Shown: positions 1-7,390 of the stretch, piece by piece
Layout of the letters: each line of letters starts with the position of its first letter
Numbering within the stretch: position 1 is the first letter of the stretch
Assembly (NCBI GenBank): GCA_040882565.1
Contig: JBBEAZ010000019.1
Coordinates: 1-64,000, forward strand
Length of the DNA: 64,000 nt
Direction: 5' to 3'
From: CF-162 sp040882565
GTDB taxonomy: Bacteria; Chloroflexota; Dehalococcoidia; SM23-28-2; RBG-16-64-32
Notes under the pieces: model-generated
Database searches by the model: none
Told to the model about the DNA's origin: nothing
The model's input: the letters and a program-made list of their open reading frames with translations, nothing else
Program-made: the position numbers and the translations under genes

Positions 1-327
1 CCACGGGTCGTCATAGGCTCGTGGGTCATATAGGTCACAACCAATGCGTAATAGCCTCAGGAACCGTGTCTCGTCTAGGGTCCCTGGCGCTAGTTCGTGA
101 CCAACCAACAAAGACAGTCGCGCGATGAGTGCCGGAAGGTACATCGCCACAAGAAGGCTCTGTTCCATTCCTCCGTAGCGCAACTCGGGGGGCAATTCAA
201 TCACGAGACCCGGCGGGTCGGCCTTCTTGATCGCGTCGGAGAGCGTCCGCACCCTCGTCAGCACGTCGCTCGGGCGGTAGTCCCTGATCTGGGTTACGAG
301 GTCGTCTAGGGTCGAATGTGCCAACAT
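1..327 (-). CDS. Hypothetical protein, 3' end cut by window edge
   Basis: The minus strand is open from an ATG at 327 to the left edge with no stop, giving 109 codons of an incomplete protein. An in-frame TGA lies five codons upstream of this ATG, so the start is well bounded, although no strong Shine-Dalgarno is visible. The protein begins MLAHSTLDDL and has a central leucine-rich helical stretch (LVAMYLPALIARLSLL). It lies 27 bases downstream of the Ddn-like oxidoreductase on the same strand and may be cotranscribed. I do not recognise the family. Confidence 0.6.
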   Translation of the reverse strand, partial: MLAHSTLDDLVTQIRDYRPSDVLTRVRTLSDAIKKADPPGLVIELPPELRYGGMEQSLLVAMYLPALIARLSLLVGHELAPGTLDETRFLRLLRIGCDLYDPRAYDDPW

Positions 328-354
328 TCTGTCGTCAGCGTCTCAACCGCAGCG

Positions 355-771
355 TCATCCTCTTCGCCGCAGCGCCACCACCGGGATCGTCCGCGTCGTC
401 TTCTCCTGGTACTGCGCAAACGTCGGCCGCTCCGCCGCATTCTTCGCGTAGAGCCGGTCGCGCTCCTCGCCCGTCACCTCCGTCGCCTCCACGTCGAACT
501 TCTCCGTCCCCACCTCGATCGCCGCATCCGGGTTCGCCAGCAGGTTCCTGTACCAGTCCGGGTGCGTCGGCGCCCCGCCCTTCGAGCCAAACACCAGGTA
601 ACGGTCCCCGTCCGCCATGTACACCAGCGGGTTCACCCGCTCCGTCCCGCTCTTGCGTCCCTTGTGGTGCAGCAACAGCACCGTCGCCCCCGCAAACGGC
701 CCGCCCACAACCCCCTCGTTTTCGCGGAACTCCTTGATAATGTTCTGGTTCCAGTCGTGCACAGTCGTCAT
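355..771 (-). CDS. Nitroreductase/deazaflavin-dependent oxidoreductase (DUF385, Ddn-like)
   Basis: 138 aa, the usual length for the DUF385 (F420H2-dependent nitroreductase, Ddn-like) split-barrel family. The diagnostic run is LLLHHKGRKSGTERVNPL at about residues 32-49, followed by a conserved tyrosine-rich segment (DGDRYLVFGSKGGAPTHPDW) and the NPDAAIEVG strand, the pattern of the family's cofactor-binding barrel. Family members reduce varied substrates with F420 or flavin, so substrate and cofactor cannot be read from the sequence. It has an ATG start and sits 27 bases upstream of the partial minus-strand gene at 1-327. Confidence 0.9.
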   Translation of the reverse strand: MTTVHDWNQNIIKEFRENEGVVGGPFAGATVLLLHHKGRKSGTERVNPLVYMADGDRYLVFGSKGGAPTHPDWYRNLLANPDAAIEVGTEKFDVEATEVTGEERDRLYAKNAAERPTFAQYQEKTTRTIPVVALRRRG

Positions 772-959
772 AGCGTCCTCCAGTAATCTTTCACCGCCCC
801 AGTCTACTCCCCGCAGCGCGCATCCTGGACGCGCTATCCCTCGGGTTGATCATTTGACACACCCACAAGGCTGACGGCGTGAAGAAACTTCATGACACGT
901 GGTGCGTCGGCGTGCGAACCTTCCCTCGGCATCAAACGATTCCTGAGAGAAGGCGCCAC

Positions 960-1196
960 ATGATGGTTACGATCGGCATCGACGGGAGCACGAAGCCCAC
1001 GGAGGCACTAACGTTCATCCAGAGGGAAGGCCGCATCCGTTGGTATCTATGCGGCGATTGCCAGGAGCTGGTCGGAGCTGTGGATGACGCCGAGACCGCT
1101 CACCAGTGCGGGGCCGATGATAGCGAGCCGCTGAGCTCGCAGGTTGGTCAACGCATGGAGCAGCGCGCGGGCCCGGCACAGCACAACGCAGATTAG
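960..1196 (+). CDS. Small hypothetical protein with Cys/His cluster
   Basis: Open frame of 78 codons starting at ATG ATG (960), behind a purine-rich GAGAAGG about 8 bases upstream. A longer in-frame start at 879 would add 27 unlikely residues. The centre reads YLCGDCQELVGAVDDAETAHQCG, a CxxC and HxC arrangement that could bind zinc. The last 25 residues are low-complexity and polar. No family is recognised. Coding is plausible because of the cysteine pattern and the ribosome site, but not certain. Confidence 0.45.
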   Translation: MMVTIGIDGSTKPTEALTFIQREGRIRWYLCGDCQELVGAVDDAETAHQCGADDSEPLSSQVGQRMEQRAGPAQHNAD

Positions 1197-1497
1197 CAAG
1201 CCTCACCTCCGCGCAGACGCACACCGGTGGTCCTCCCCGTAGGGGCGTCCGCCGTGGCGGACCGCACCCCAGACGCTTCGAATGTCCGTTGACGCACGCG
1301 CGGTTGCTGCGCCCCCAACGCCCCGTGAGTGCCCCCCGCCCCTTTCGCCTCCACACGCCGCTCCGGATAGGCTATACTCTCCTCGCGCCCGAGGCTTCGC
1401 ATGTGTTGGCAGACGCAGCGCGAGTGTAGGCTACCCCCTCAGCCTCGGCGCTTTTCCTTTTGAATCGCCCTATAATGAAACTCACGAGGCGATCACC
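1197..1497. other. Intergenic stretch with REP-like hairpin
   Basis: About 300 bases with no convincing gene; the ORFs here are GC-driven. It contains a perfect 7-bp hairpin (GTCCGCC at 1247-1253, GGCGGAC at 1256-1262) flanked by GGGG and CCCC, which looks like a REP-type palindrome. TATACT at about 1374 and TATAAT at 1471-1476 are candidate -10 boxes; the second is 22 bases upstream of the DUF433 start. No clear -35 was found for either. Confidence 0.4.
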
Positions 1498-1722
1498 ATG
1501 AAGTACACCAGGATCACAATCGAAGCCGAGAAAATGGGGGGTGTGCCCTGCATCCGTGGACTGCGTGTGCCCGTTGCCACGGTCGTCGGGATGGTAGCCG
1601 AAGGCATGACCGAGACCGAGATTCTGGACGCCTACCCCTACCTTGAGGCCGAAGACATCAAAGAGGCCCTTCGCTACGCCGCTGAGGCGGTCCGTGAGCG
1701 CGCCATCCCGCTCACTTCTTAG
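1498..1722 (+). CDS. DUF433 family antitoxin-like protein
   Basis: 74 aa. The start is set at ATG 1498, after GAGGCGATCACC; upstream in-frame starts would add non-conserved intergenic sequence. The segment MGGVPCIRGLRVPVATVVGMVAEGMTETEILDAYPYLEAEDIKEALRYAA is the classic DUF433 signature (cIrGtRipv, followed by the YP.L...di.aAl.yA helix), a small winged-helix VapB-like protein. DUF433 genes are commonly followed by a DUF5615 PIN-like toxin gene, as here. The toxin frame begins directly after this stop codon, so the two would be translationally coupled. Confidence 0.88.
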   Translation: MKYTRITIEAEKMGGVPCIRGLRVPVATVVGMVAEGMTETEILDAYPYLEAEDIKEALRYAAEAVRERAIPLTS

Positions 1723-2103
1723 TTGAAGTTCATCGTCGACGCCGCCCTGTCCCCGGTGGTCGCGGCTGCGTTGCGAGACGCCGGTCACGACGCAGTCCAC
1801 TTAATGGACTATTAAATGCCTAGGGCAAGCGATTCAGAGGTGCTCGCCCGAGCCAGGGTGGAGGAGCGAGTCATCGTCTCAGCGGATACCGACTTCGCGA
1901 TGCTACTGGCACTGCGCGACGATGTGCTCCCATCCCTGATCCTGTTCCGTCATCCGCTCGGAACCCCGCGCAGCCAGGCGGACCGCGTCATTGCCGCCTT
2001 GCCCGACATCGAGGAGTCGCTCAACGGGGGCTGCATAGTCGCTGTCGAAGAGACCAGGATGCGCATTCGGCGCCTCCCGATCAGCGAATACCGGGATACC
2101 TGA
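1723..2103 (+). pseudogene. DUF5615 PIN-like toxin, interrupted by in-frame TAA
   Basis: Read through in one frame from TTG 1723, the 127 codons give a full DUF5615 (Mut7-C/PIN-like) protein: KFIVDAALSPVVAAALRDAGHDAVH at the N-terminus, then a conserved SDSEVL helix and VSADTDFAMLLAL. The frame is broken by TAA at 1813-1815, exactly where the family has a DYG/DYKM...ASD motif; a single AAA-to-TAA change would explain it. The downstream piece can restart at ATG 1816 but would lack the first acidic residue (D6) of the nuclease-like site. The toxin is therefore probably inactive unless read through or complemented by the two fragments. Confidence 0.75.
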
Positions 2104-2167
2104 CCCCCATTTTTGCCAAACAAACTCGCCACTAACCCCTAACCACTATCCGCGCTAACCTAAGAGC

Positions 2168-2220
2168 GTGAACCAGGACCGTGACTTGTCCGTCCTCTGG
2201 CGGATCCGCAACTTCCGCCT
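2168..2220 (+). repeat. Partial duplicate of the lepA 5' end
   Basis: GTGAACCAGGACC at 2168-2180 is identical to the first 13 bases of lepA (2266-2278). ATCCGCAACTTCCGC at 2204-2218 matches the lepA bases 2281-2295 (ATCCGCAACTTCTGC) with one difference. In this upstream copy the two blocks are separated by about 23 bases; in lepA they are adjacent. It looks like a decayed tandem copy of the gene start. Confidence 0.6.
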
Positions 2221-2265
2221 CGCGTCCGCCTCTAGCGGAAAATCGAGCCCACATCGAGCACGTCC

Positions 2266-4167
2266 GTGAACCAGGACCACATCCGCAACTTCTGCATCAT
2301 CGCCCACATCGACCACGGCAAATCCACCCTCGCCGACCGCCTCCTCGAAGCCACAGGCACCATCTCCCTCCGCGACATGTCCGAGCAAGTCCTCGACTCC
2401 ATGGACCTCGAACGCGAGCGCGGCATCACCATCAAAGCGGCGGCTGTGCGGATGGCCTACACCCTCCCCGCCGCCCCGCCCGCCGGGGAGCCAGTAGCCA
2501 GGAGCCAGGAGCAAGAGCCTGCCCCACCCTCTGGCTCCTTGCTCCTTGATCCTGGCTCCTACGAACTGAACCTCATCGACACCCCCGGCCACGTCGACTT
2601 CACCTATGAAGTCTCCCGCGCCCTCGCTGCCTGCGAAGGCGCCCTCCTCGTCGTCGACGCCTCTCAGGGCATCGAAGCCCAGACCCTCGCCAACGTCTAC
2701 ATGGCCCTCGACCTCAACCTCACCATCATCCCCGTCATCAACAAGATCGACCTCGCCTCCGCGGAGCCCGAGCGCGTCGCCCATGAGGTCTGCGAGGTCA
2801 TCGGCTTCAACATGGACGAGGTCATCTACGTCTCCGCCAAGGAAGGCACCGGCATCGACGCCCTCCTCGAGGCCGTCGTCAAGCGCGTCCCGCCCCCCTC
2901 CCACGACCCTGACGCTCCCCTCCGCGCCCTGATCTTCGACTCCAAGTACGACTCCTACAAGGGCGTCATCGCCTACGTCCGCGTCATGGACGGCCGCATC
3001 ACCGGCAAGGACAAGCTCCGCCTCATCGCCACCCGTCGCACCATCGAGCCCCTCGAGACCGGCGCCTTTCGCCCCTCCTTCTCTCCCACCGACGGCCTCG
3101 ACGCCGGCGAGGTCGGCTACGTCGCCACCGGCCTCAAGACCGTCCGCGACTGCCGCGTCGGCGACACGATCACCAACGAAGCCGCCCCCGCCACCGAGCC
3201 GCTGCCCGGCTACCAGCCTGCCAAGTCGATGGTCTTCGCTGGCCTCTACCCCACCAACGCCGAGGACTACGAAGAGCTCCGCGACGCCCTCGAAAAGCTC
3301 CAGCTCAACGACGCCGCCCTCAACTATCAGCCGGAGAACTCCGTCGCCCTCGGCCCCGGCTTCCGTGCCGGCTTCCTCGGCCTCCTCCACATGGACATCG
3401 TCCAGGAGCGCCTCGAACGCGAATACGACCTCGACATCCTCGCCACGGCCCCGTCCGTCGAGTACCGCGCCCTCCTCACCGACGGCACCGAGATCCCCAT
3501 CGACTCCCCCGCCGACATGCCCGATCCCAGCAAGATCGAGTCCATCAGCGAGCCCTGGATGAACCTCTCCATCGTCTCCCCGGACCGCTACATCGGCGCC
3601 ATCATGGAGCTCGTCACGAGCCGCCGCGGCTCCTTCGTCAAGATGGACTACCTCGAACACGACCCCCACCTGAAGGCCGGCGAACGCCGCGTCCTCCTCG
3701 AGTACCAGCTGCCCCTCTCGGAAATGCTCGTCGACTTCTACGACCAGCTCAAATCGGGCACCCAGGGCTACGCCAGCCTCGACTACTCCTTCGCCGACTA
3801 CAGACCGGACAAGCTGGTAAAAGTAGACATCCTGATAAACGGGGTCCCGGTCGACGCCCTCAGCCTGCTGATCCACGCCGACCGCGCGCAGGGTATCGGA
3901 CGGTCGCTGGTCGAGCGTCTGCGTTCCCTCATTCCGCGGCAGATGTTCGAAGTGCCGATCCAGGCCGCGATCGGCGGCCGCATCATCGCGCGAGAGAGCG
4001 TGAAGGCCTTGCGTAAGAACGTGCTCGCCAAGTGCTATGGCGGAGACGTCACGCGCAAGCGCAAGCTCCTCGAGAAACAGAAGAAGGGCAAGAAGAGGAT
4101 GAAGCGCGTCGGCAACGTCGAGATCCCGCAGGAGGCGTTCATGTCGCTTCTGCGGATTGGCAAATAG
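2266..4167 (+). CDS. lepA: Elongation factor 4 (LepA), ribosome back-translocase GTPase
   Basis: 633 aa translational GTPase acting on stalled 70S ribosomes. It has G1 AHIDHGKST (13-21), switch RGITIKA, DTPGHVDF (105-112) and NKID, then the EF-G-like domains and the LepA-specific C-terminal domain ending in a lysine-rich tail (KRKLLEKQKKGKKRMKRVGNVEIPQEAFM). The GTG start at 2266 gives the canonical MNQDHIRNFCIIAH opening. Two oddities: about 26 extra residues at roughly 66-97, between the switch region and DTPGH, encoded by a palindromic repeat; and a change from almost exclusively C-ending codons to mixed codons near base 3800. A partial copy of the gene start lies 98 bases upstream. Confidence 0.97.
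   Translation: MNQDHIRNFCIIAHIDHGKSTLADRLLEATGTISLRDMSEQVLDSMDLERERGITIKAAAVRMAYTLPAAPPAGEPVARSQEQEPAPPSGSLLLDPGSYELNLIDTPGHVDFTYEVSRALAACEGALLVVDASQGIEAQTLANVYMALDLNLTIIPVINKIDLASAEPERVAHEVCEVIGFNMDEVIYVSAKEGTGIDALLEAVVKRVPPPSHDPDAPLRALIFDSKYDSYKGVIAYVRVMDGRITGKDKLRLIATRRTIEPLETGAFRPSFSPTDGLDAGEVGYVATGLKTVRDCRVGDTITNEAAPATEPLPGYQPAKSMVFAGLYPTNAEDYEELRDALEKLQLNDAALNYQPENSVALGPGFRAGFLGLLHMDIVQERLEREYDLDILATAPSVEYRALLTDGTEIPIDSPADMPDPSKIESISEPWMNLSIVSPDRYIGAIMELVTSRRGSFVKMDYLEHDPHLKAGERRVLLEYQLPLSEMLVDFYDQLKSGTQGYASLDYSFADYRPDKLVKVDILINGVPVDALSLLIHADRAQGIGRSLVERLRSLIPRQMFEVPIQAAIGGRIIARESVKALRKNVLAKCYGGDVTRKRKLLEKQKKGKKRMKRVGNVEIPQEAFMSLLRIGK
2487..2562. repeat. Palindromic GGAGCCAGGAGCAAG-type repeat inside lepA
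   Basis: Arms at 2487-2519 and 2530-2562 are imperfect inverted copies built from GGAGCCAGGA and GGAGCAAG units. The block is in frame and encodes a Pro/Ser/Glu-rich loop absent from normal LepA. The same vocabulary (ending AGGAGCCAGAG) occurs at 17661-17690, pointing to a dispersed family. Confidence 0.7.
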
Positions 4168-4290
4168 CTGCTCGTTAACGAAACCTGCACCGGTTATCCA
4201 CGCGAAGGCCGTCCACGCCAATTGACGAATCTCATTTCCAGACTTAGCGTGACTTATAGAAGCGTGGGGGGTTCGGCAGACCTACAGAAG

Positions 4291-4312
4291 CGGCATGATG
4301 CGACGCATGCCG
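4291..4312. promoter_or_regulatory. Inverted repeat upstream of the dockerin-protein gene
   Basis: CGGCATG (4291-4297) and CATGCCG (4306-4312) form a perfect 7-bp inverted repeat with an 8-base loop, ending four bases before the AAAGGGGA ribosome site of the next gene. It could be an operator or an RNA hairpin limiting translation. A TTGACG at 4222-4227 is a candidate -35, with TAGCGT 17 bases later. Confidence 0.4.
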
Positions 4313-4327
4313 TGAAAGGGGATTTGC

Positions 4328-5881
4328 ATGCGAACTGTCTCAAGCGGGTGGCTGCCGGGATTGCTGGTGCTCGCCGCCGCCCTATTCACTCTGACGCTGA
4401 CGGATGCGCCTGCTGAGGCGACCACGTTTCATCCGGCGGGCGATTTCACGTTGGCGAACACCGCGCCGGGTGCGAAGTCTGACCTGACCATTGACGTGCA
4501 GATCGATTCCCCGGATGCGCTTTTCGCGGGGCTGATCACCTTCATCCCGCCCGAATGGGGGATTGGCTCCTGCCCGGCCAATGACCCCGACAGCGCCAAC
4601 TCCGGTTGCGCGGGCGATGTGCTGCCGATCGGAGCGGTTGTCGGCGAACTGAACTCAAACGCGACGCTGGGCCTGCTGAACAATCCCTGCGTGAGCGTGT
4701 TGCCACTGGAGTTCGGTTTGGTGAACGCGACCGTCGACATGTCGGCAACAGTGGTGTTCCACGACACCGATGCCAATGACGTTGGCGAGATGTTCGAGGA
4801 CGCTGACTCGAGCGGCATCCCGGACGGGGCCGAACTCTGGCCGGACTTCCTCTCGCGGCTCGTGCGGGACGTGCCGTTCCCGGGCGGCGATCCCCTGCAG
4901 CCGATCATGAGAACCTACGGCCAGGTTGACATTTCCGGCAGCGAGGTCGGCGTCCAGTTCCTGTTCCTCGAGCCTGGGGTGGCGGTAAACGGCCTGGCGC
5001 TGGACGCCAGCCTGGGAATCCCGGTCGTGTTGGTGTTGCAGGACATCGGCGACCCGGGTGCGACGCGGGCGCCGAGCGCGATCACAGACTTCTGTTCGCC
5101 GTTTACGTCCAGCCAGACGATCTTTGGCCTGACGCTGGACAATCCAGCGACGGGTGTCGCAGGCGTTGACGAGGGAGGCGAGCCGGTGCTGACGAACCCG
5201 GCCGATGGCGGGTACAACTTTGTGACGTTTATCGCCAGCGAATACGATGAAGACGGCGACGGCATCCCCAACCCGCTCGATCCTTGCCCGCTGACCGGCA
5301 ACACGCTGGGCTGGGACCCGCGCGTGCCGCAACCGAGCGGAGACACGGACGGCGACGGCCTGCCTGATCTCTGCGATCCGGATTCCAGCGCGTCTGACAT
5401 CGACCAGGACCACGACAACGATGGCTGGGTGAACCGCGGAGACAACTGTACGACCACAGCGAACACGGGACAGGCCGACATCGACCGCGATGGGATAGGT
5501 GATTTGTGCGACGCAGGGCCAGTGACGCCCTCTTTGCACCAGCACTTTAAGTGCGTTGTGAAAGAGATCGATGTGGGTGCCGGCGGCGATCCTCCCGCCA
5601 CGACGGGTGGCGTGTTGCCGTGTGTGTTGAGCGTCGTCAAGGGTCTGTACCGTGGGAACGTGGACTGCTCCGAAACCGGCGTCAACCCGATCGACTCGTT
5701 GCACATCCTGCGCTACGACGCCTCGATCTGGCCGGCGCCGGCCTGCATCGACGCGGGGGACATCAACTGCGACGAGGCTATCGACGTGCAGGACGCGCTT
5801 CAGGTTCTACGGTTCGAAGCGGGGCTGGAGATTTCGCAAGAACCGGGTTGCTCAGCGCCTGGGACCTTGATAGTCGACTGA
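4328..5881 (+). CDS. Secreted calcium-binding protein with thrombospondin type 3-like repeats and dockerin-like C-terminus
   Basis: 517 aa. The N-terminus is a signal peptide (hydrophobic LLVLAAALFTLTL, cleavage near AEA-TT, residue 31-32). The body to about residue 305 is a beta-rich extracellular domain of no recognised family. Then come Asp-rich repeats (DEDGDGIPNPLDPC, DTDGDGLPDLCDPD, DHDNDGWVNRGDNC, DIDRDGIGDLCD), as in thrombospondin type 3 calcium-binding stalks. The C-terminus (about 444-505) has two F-hand-like repeats, GNVDCSETGVNPIDSLHILR and GDINCDEAIDVQDALQVLRF, the dockerin type I layout. No LPxTG motif is present, so anchoring by the sortase at 47.8 kb is not indicated. A strong hairpin follows the stop. 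Confidence 0.85.
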   Translation: MRTVSSGWLPGLLVLAAALFTLTLTDAPAEATTFHPAGDFTLANTAPGAKSDLTIDVQIDSPDALFAGLITFIPPEWGIGSCPANDPDSANSGCAGDVLPIGAVVGELNSNATLGLLNNPCVSVLPLEFGLVNATVDMSATVVFHDTDANDVGEMFEDADSSGIPDGAELWPDFLSRLVRDVPFPGGDPLQPIMRTYGQVDISGSEVGVQFLFLEPGVAVNGLALDASLGIPVVLVLQDIGDPGATRAPSAITDFCSPFTSSQTIFGLTLDNPATGVAGVDEGGEPVLTNPADGGYNFVTFIASEYDEDGDGIPNPLDPCPLTGNTLGWDPRVPQPSGDTDGDGLPDLCDPDSSASDIDQDHDNDGWVNRGDNCTTTANTGQADIDRDGIGDLCDAGPVTPSLHQHFKCVVKEIDVGAGGDPPATTGGVLPCVLSVVKGLYRGNVDCSETGVNPIDSLHILRYDASIWPAPACIDAGDINCDEAIDVQDALQVLRFEAGLEISQEPGCSAPGTLIVD

Positions 5882-5903
5882 ATCTCGATCTGACGCAGCG
5901 CGA

Positions 5904-5938
5904 GGCGCCCGGGCCGAGGCTCGGGCGCCCGTTGGTTT
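5904..5938 (+). terminator. Rho-independent-like terminator
   Basis: A 12-bp stem (5904-5915 with 5918-5929, one G-T pair) with a 2-base loop is followed by CGTTGGTTT. It lies 23 bases after the dockerin-protein stop and before the LuxR promoter. Confidence 0.6.
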
Positions 5939-5969
5939 AGTCCTGATAGACGAAGGATACGCATCGATC

Positions 5970-5998
5970 TTCACAGATTCGCGTACCCGGGGTAGAAT
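5970..5998 (+). promoter_or_regulatory. Promoter of the LuxR-family regulator gene
   Basis: TTCACA (5970-5975), a 17-base spacer and TAGAAT (5993-5998) make a good housekeeping promoter. The predicted start near 6005 leaves only a few bases before ATG 6010, and no Shine-Dalgarno is visible, so the mRNA may be nearly leaderless. Confidence 0.6.
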
Positions 5999-6009
5999 CT
6001 CCGTAAGCG

Positions 6010-6720
6010 ATGGTTGATGTGAAGGTTTGCGTAGTTGCACCGTTCGAGCCGCTGCGACTCGGGCTGGTCAGCACGATCAATGCAGAACCCGACATGCAGG
6101 TCGTCGGCGAAGCACGGGATTTGGCCGAGCTGGCGGCGCTTGCGGCATTCCGCGAGGCGGATGTCCTCCTGATCGATTCGGTGGCCGTTGAAGGAACTGG
6201 TCGCGCGACCTACGCACAGATAAACGAATGGCTGCCCGTGCTGAAGGTGCTTTTCCTGGGGACCTCGGAGGATGCGCGGAATATCACCCCGGAAGACATC
6301 CCGATGTATATGCGTCTCCATACGCTCGGCTTCCTGCTGAAGGACGGACCGACCTCCCGGCTGACGGACGCGATCAGGCTTGTCGCCAATGGCACGTTCG
6401 TCTGTGAAACGGAACTTATCCGGCACATTCTGACCCGCCTGTCACGTGCCGCCTCGTACGCAGGCGACGAGAGCAACGGCCAGAACCTGACGGACCGCGA
6501 GATGGAAGTGCTGACACTGGTCACGCGGGGCATGTCGAACAAGGAGATCGCCCACGAGCTTTTCCTTTCGGAAGGTACGGTCAAAGCCCACGTGAGTCAC
6601 ATCATGAGCAAGCTCAATGTCGACCGGCGTACCGACCTTGTCCGCCACGCCCTGATGACGGGCCTGGTGCGGTTGGACGAAGAGACGACCAGCGACGTCA
6701 GCGGAAGCTTACCGACCTAG
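6010..6720 (+). CDS. NarL/FixJ-type (LuxR family) response regulator
   Basis: 236 aa. Residues about 4-125 form a receiver-like domain (VKVCVVAPFEPLRLGLVSTI, then EADVLLIDSV with the candidate phospho-accepting Asp, and a C-terminal FLLKDG with the conserved lysine). The normal acidic pair after the first strand is absent (VVAPFE), so phosphorylation may be atypical. Residues about 155-220 are a GerE/LuxR helix-turn-helix (LTDREMEVLTLVTRGMSNKEIAHELFLSEGTVKAHVSHIMSKLNV). No histidine kinase is adjacent, so it is an orphan regulator with unknown targets. Confidence 0.9.
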   Translation: MVDVKVCVVAPFEPLRLGLVSTINAEPDMQVVGEARDLAELAALAAFREADVLLIDSVAVEGTGRATYAQINEWLPVLKVLFLGTSEDARNITPEDIPMYMRLHTLGFLLKDGPTSRLTDAIRLVANGTFVCETELIRHILTRLSRAASYAGDESNGQNLTDREMEVLTLVTRGMSNKEIAHELFLSEGTVKAHVSHIMSKLNVDRRTDLVRHALMTGLVRLDEETTSDVSGSLPT

Positions 6721-6976
6721 ACTCCCGCAAACCGTGGCCCTAGGCCCGGTTTATACCGATTCGTCGAGCTGCCGGGCAATCCTGACTGCACCGGCCTGCG
6801 TTGTGATTGTTGTCGGCCCTGCCGACCCGAGCGTCAGCCGACGATTGCGCCAGCGGACTCGCCTTTCGCTAGCTCATCAAGGTTGCGTTCCGGGGGCGCG
6901 ACCGAAACATAGGGCGCCCAGGTTTGTTTACGTAACAGAGGGGCGTAAGATAGCGCCTGTAGACGCGGGGGCACAT

Positions 6977-7390
6977 TTGAAAGACGAGACGATCAGACGC
7001 ATAGATCCGGATGTCCTCGTGCGCGTTGCCCGCACGTCTCGGGCGACGCAGCGCTGGCTGAAGACGGCGCTGCAGACGATCCGCACGATGCCGACGGCTG
7101 CCGAGCAGCACGAGGCGCCGCCGTCACGGTCGCCGCAGCGCCGGCGTGTCCAACCTCCGACGGAACGCACGAGGCCAGACCTTGATGACTTGCTAACGGG
7201 CAAGGCCGACCTCAAGGAGCAACTGGAGGCGCACCCGGAGCTCTCCGAAGAGCTTGAGGGGTTATCAGATATCGTCGACATGCTACGCGGGCTTGGCCGC
7301 GAGCGCCGGGAGCTAGGCGAAAAGTTCCTGCGCGACGAGATCCTGGGACCGGCTGACGACGAAGACGAGAAGCCGGACGAAGATATCTAG
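6977..7390 (+). CDS. Hypothetical acidic helical protein
   Basis: The convincing part starts at TTG 6977 (LKDETIRRIDPDVLVRVARTSRATQRWLKTAL) and runs to 7390, 137 aa. The same frame is open to GTG 6734, but those 81 residues look like translated intergenic DNA. The protein has an N-terminal helical segment, a proline/arginine-rich linker and a charged helical C-terminus (DLKEQLEAHPELSEELEGL) ending in an acidic tail (DDEDEKPDEDI). No known family is recognised. It converges on fabI and ends 4 bases into its 3' end. Confidence 0.6.
   Translation: MKDETIRRIDPDVLVRVARTSRATQRWLKTALQTIRTMPTAAEQHEAPPSRSPQRRRVQPPTERTRPDLDDLLTGKADLKEQLEAHPELSEELEGLSDIVDMLRGLGRERRELGEKFLRDEILGPADDEDEKPDEDI

Noticed and set aside
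2155..4221. 688-codon open frame on the minus strand opposite lepA
   Set aside because: It exists because lepA codons almost never place stops in that antisense frame (C-ending bias). The peptide is low-complexity and matches no family.
6734..6976. N-terminal extension of the gene at 6977
   Set aside because: Its 81 residues look like intergenic DNA in frame, and the conserved-looking part begins at TTG 6977.
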